Notes under the pieces: model-generated
The model's input: the letters and a program-made list of their open reading frames with translations, nothing else
Databases searched by the model: none
What the model was told of the DNA's origin: nothing
Program-made: the position numbers and the translations under genes
Part shown: piece by piece, positions 6,739 through 8,663 of the stretch
How positions within the stretch are numbered: position 1 is the first letter of the stretch
How the letters are laid out: every line of letters begins with the position of its first letter
Source: CAYYAU01 sp964469765 [NCBI: uncultured Clostridia bacterium]
GTDB lineage: Bacteria; UBA6262; WVXT01; CAYYAU01
DNA: 8,663 bases
Assembly: GCA_964469765.1 (NCBI GenBank)
Contig: CAYYAU010000029.1
Location: 632 to 9,294, forward strand
Direction of reading: 5' to 3'

Positions 6739-6748
6739 CCTCCTTTTT
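6739..6748 (-). promoter_or_regulatory. Strong ribosome binding site of the slipin gene
   Basis: The minus strand reads AAAAAGGAGG followed by ATAA and the ATG. It is the longest Shine-Dalgarno match at any start in the window and fixes the start at 6734. It lies directly beside the 3' arm of the inverted-repeat element (6749-6761), so folding of that arm could affect access to it. Confidence 0.7.
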
Positions 6749-6865
6749 ACCCCGTTAGAAAGATATTAAGATAAGAATATTAATTTTACCTACTTAGATG
6801 TTTAGTATCTACCGAGATGAAGTTTTCCAATATAGTTCTCGTTATTTACGTTTTTCTAAAGGGAT
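6749..6865 (-). repeat. 117-bp inverted-repeat element with two internal hairpins, between nfeD and the slipin gene
   Basis: The ends form an imperfect inverted repeat. On the plus strand ACCCCGTTAGAAA (6749-6761) faces TTTCTAAAGGGAT (6853-6865), 11 of 13 bases matching; as RNA from the minus strand a U-G wobble leaves one mismatch. Two small hairpins lie inside. CGAGA/TCTCG pairs 6813-6817 with 6837-6841 over a 19-nt loop. TAGAT/ATCTA pairs 6795-6799 with 6807-6811 over a 7-nt loop, and the two share one base at 6811-6813 at most by adjacency, without overlapping. Together this draws a three-way-junction-like fold. I see no open frame or recognised riboswitch in it. It could be a MITE-like mobile repeat (terminal inverted repeats, intergenic, just past a stop codon) or a structured RNA leader or attenuator for the slipin gene. 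Pairing is visible in the sequence; function is not. Confidence 0.5.
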
Positions 6866-6877
6866 GAACAAATAAAT

Positions 6878-8182
6878 TTATTTTGCCTTTTTAACCTCAA
6901 GTATCATTTTCCTAACATTTATAACCTCTATCTCACCTCCTTTTTTTATCTCTTCATTCGCCACAGCATCCCATATTTCACCATGAATAAACACCTTTGC
7001 TTTGCTATTTGGTCTAATACGCGTTTTAGCATATCCTTTTTCTCCTATTAATCCTTCTTTACCTGTTTTAACCTTTCTTCTATGTGAAATAATAACAGCT
7101 CTTACAAGAGCAATAGTTATTATGGCAGTTGATAAAGTAAAAGAAATTATTAACATTAAGGATACTTTTACAATCTTTTCAGATGATTGAAATAACAGCA
7201 AAGAACCCAACAACATACACACAAGACCTCCCAATGTTAACAAACCAAATCCAGGCACTTTTACCTCAGCAATAAACAGAATAATCCCCAAAATAATAAG
7301 TAACAACCCAGCATAGTTAGTTGGTAATACCTGAAGACTAAAGAAAGCCAATGTTAAACATATAACCCCAACAATACCCGGCACTCCTATCCCAGGATGA
7401 GTAACTTCAAAAATAAGTCCATAAAATCCTAACATAAGCAAAATATATGCTATGTTTGGATTAGCTAAAATATTCAGTAACTTCTGTCTAAAACTCATCT
7501 TAATATATTTTATAGAGGCATTCTTTGTATTGAGGATTCTTATTCTATTTTCCACTACTACTTTTCTTCCATTTAATTTTTCTAATAAATCCTTTTCACT
7601 CGTTGCTATTATATTGATAACCTTGTTCTTAAGCGCTTCTGTCGCAGTTAAAGATGCACTTTCTTTTACACTTTTTATTGCCCACTTAACATTTCTATTT
7701 CTCTTTTGAGCTAATGATTTAATAAATGCAATGGTATCTTGCAGAATTTTCTCATCTATAATGGATTTTCCTTCTTTAGTAGTTCTACCCATTCTTACAG
7801 GATGTGCTGCTCCAATATTTGTAGAAGGAGCCATAGCTGCAATATGACTTGCATATGTAATAAACACACCTGCTGAACCCGCTCTAGAACCACTTGGATA
7901 AATGTAAACAACTATAGGCAACTTGGCTGATAGAATTTTCTTCACAATTAGTCGCGTAGCATCTAAAAGGCCACCTGGAGTATCTAATTCAATTATGAGG
8001 CACTCTGTTTTAGCCTTGTAACTTATCTCTATAGAATGCACGATATACTCCGCAGTTACTGGAGTAATTGCTGCTCCATTTATCTTAATCACATATACCT
8101 CTTTACAGAATAAAAAGGATGGAAACAATATTAGTAAGATAAAAAAAACCACTTTTAAATATAATTTACTATTTTTAAACAT
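6878..8182 (-). CDS. NfeD-family membrane-bound serine protease (full-length, ClpP-class)
   Basis: This is the long form of NfeD at 434 residues. It has a signal/anchor segment (8-26) and a ClpP/SppA-like protease domain (about 28-215). Within that are ELDTPGGLLDATRLIV (65-80), the nucleophile in GSRAGSAG (98-105; S103), MAPSTNIGAAHPV (117-129) and the probable catalytic lysine K145 in DEKILQDTIAFIKSLA. Several membrane helices follow (about 243-260, 266-285, 290-305, 311-330, 338-365), and a C-terminal NfeD OB-fold domain (about 374-432: GLIGEKGYAKT ... VFIHGEIWDAVA ... EIEVINVRKMILEV). The Pyrococcus homologue PH1510 uses a Ser-Lys dyad and cleaves the hydrophobic C-terminus of its stomatin partner; the slipin gene here follows directly. 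The ATG at 8182 has AGGAGA as ribosome site and lies 10 bp after the mfd stop, so it is probably co-transcribed. Both expected catalytic residues are present, so it should be active. Confidence 0.93.
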   Translation of the reverse strand: MFKNSKLYLKVVFFILLILFPSFLFCKEVYVIKINGAAITPVTAEYIVHSIEISYKAKTECLIIELDTPGGLLDATRLIVKKILSAKLPIVVYIYPSGSRAGSAGVFITYASHIAAMAPSTNIGAAHPVRMGRTTKEGKSIIDEKILQDTIAFIKSLAQKRNRNVKWAIKSVKESASLTATEALKNKVINIIATSEKDLLEKLNGRKVVVENRIRILNTKNASIKYIKMSFRQKLLNILANPNIAYILLMLGFYGLIFEVTHPGIGVPGIVGVICLTLAFFSLQVLPTNYAGLLLIILGIILFIAEVKVPGFGLLTLGGLVCMLLGSLLLFQSSEKIVKVSLMLIISFTLSTAIITIALVRAVIISHRRKVKTGKEGLIGEKGYAKTRIRPNSKAKVFIHGEIWDAVANEEIKKGGEIEVINVRKMILEVKKAK

Positions 8183-8192
8183 TTTCTCCTAA

Positions 8193-8663
8193 TTAATTAT
8201 ACTTCTCTAACCTCTGTAATAAATGTTTAATCTTTTTTATATCATACCATTCTGGTGACTTTGAACTTATCTCTAAATTAAAATTGCTTATAAATTTATA
8301 ACTCACTTCTGGTTTTAAAGAATTCAATACCGACACAATGTGTTCAAGTATAACTTTACTATTCAACAAAAACTCAATTTGTATTTTAACCTTATTCTGT
8401 TGTTTTGTTTGGATAAGTTTATTTATTCTTAGTCTTTTAGCTATATGACAGATTCTTATTACTTCAAAAAACCTCTCCACCAAAGAGGGAATCTTACCAT
8501 ATATATCCTCCATCTCTTTTTTTATCTCCATAAGTTGTTTTTCGTTATCTGTTTCAATAAATCTTCTATAAAGACTTATCCTATGGGAAGAGGAGGTAAC
8601 ATAATCTGAGGGAATATATGCATCTACTTCCAATTTTACTTCTGGATTAAACTTTTCTTTCTT
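8193..8663 (-). CDS. mfd: Transcription-repair coupling factor Mfd, C-terminal fragment (runs off the right edge)
   Basis: The last 156 codons are present; the gene begins beyond the right edge, so the TTG at 8633 is internal. The visible part matches the TRCF C-terminal (D7) domain: an acidic/hydrophobic lead-in KFNPEVKLEVDAYIPSDYV, then RISLYRRFIE, KQLMEIKKEMEDIYGKIPSLVERFFEV, and the conserved order of helices and strands to the end. In Mfd this domain regulates the DNA translocase by docking on the UvrB-homology module, which restrains UvrA recruitment until a stalled RNA polymerase is engaged. The helicase motifs and RNA-polymerase-interacting domain lie outside the window. The reading frame stays open to the edge with no stop. 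Its TAA is 10 bp before the NfeD protease start, so the two genes are probably in one transcript, though no functional link is implied. Confidence 0.88.
   Translation of the reverse strand, partial: KKEKFNPEVKLEVDAYIPSDYVTSSSHRISLYRRFIETDNEKQLMEIKKEMEDIYGKIPSLVERFFEVIRICHIAKRLRINKLIQTKQQNKVKIQIEFLLNSKVILEHIVSVLNSLKPEVSYKFISNFNLEISSKSPEWYDIKKIKHLLQRLEKYN

Noticed and set aside
5071-7709. Other plus-strand open frames (5071-5253, 5275-5493, 5872-6084, 6514-6774, 7002-7190, 7452-7709)
   Set aside because: All except part of 5872-6084 lie wholly or mostly antisense to well-supported genes, and all have hydrophobic low-information translations without recognisable domains or good start sites.
1-8663. 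CRISPR array, tRNA/rRNA gene, transposase, toxin-antitoxin or defence system
   Set aside because: I found no regularly spaced repeats, cloverleaf-like sequence, transposase motif or defence-type domain. The single-strand run of core genes leaves no gene-free stretch above 143 bp.

Overview
This 8.66 kb window is AT-rich (roughly one-third G+C by eye). It carries ten genes, two of them cut by the window edges, and all are read leftward (minus strand) with short gaps or small overlaps. It looks like core chromosome of a Gram-negative-type (two-membrane) bacterium: there is a SurA/PpiC-type secreted foldase next to pdxA and rsmA, a lipoprotein foldase, and a polyprenol-sugar-type membrane glycosyltransferase. 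Frequent A/T third positions, TTG and GTG starts, and the gene order would fit an uncultured candidate phylum (Omnitrophota/Aerophobota-like lineages come to mind). That placement is an impression, not something the sequence proves.

In transcription order (right to left): the 3' end of mfd (transcription-repair coupling factor); a full-length NfeD-type membrane serine protease; a slipin (bacterial stomatin); a PpiC-type foldase lipoprotein; a second, non-lipidated PpiC/SurA-type foldase; pdxA (vitamin B6 synthesis); rsmA/ksgA (16S rRNA dimethylation); a macro-domain protein; a GT-C-fold membrane glycosyltransferase; and the first 60 codons of a phosphoglucomutase/phosphomannomutase. The surA-pdxA-rsmA order is the same as in the E. 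coli surA-pdxA-ksgA operon.

Functionally there are three blocks. The first is an envelope quality-control block: NfeD protease and slipin, a known protease-substrate/partner pair, followed by two tandem paralogous foldases. The second is a housekeeping block, pdxA-rsmA. The third is a smaller block with a macro-domain ADP-ribose protein coupled to a sugar-transfer pair (glycosyltransferase plus phosphohexomutase). Most junctions look translationally coupled (14-bp overlap between the foldases, 8-bp overlap of macro and glycosyltransferase, 10-bp gap mfd-nfeD).

The least explained DNA is the 143-bp gap between nfeD and the slipin gene. It holds a 117-bp element bounded by an imperfect 13-bp inverted repeat with two further small hairpins inside, either a MITE-like repeat or a structured leader of the slipin gene. 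Other points for a second look are a macro domain lacking the Asp of the MacroD catalytic loop, an RsmA whose motif IV reads SIPY instead of NLPY and which starts with TTG, and a pdxA whose best Shine-Dalgarno match lies on top of its GTG start. I see no CRISPR, tRNA, rRNA, transposase or clear defence system.
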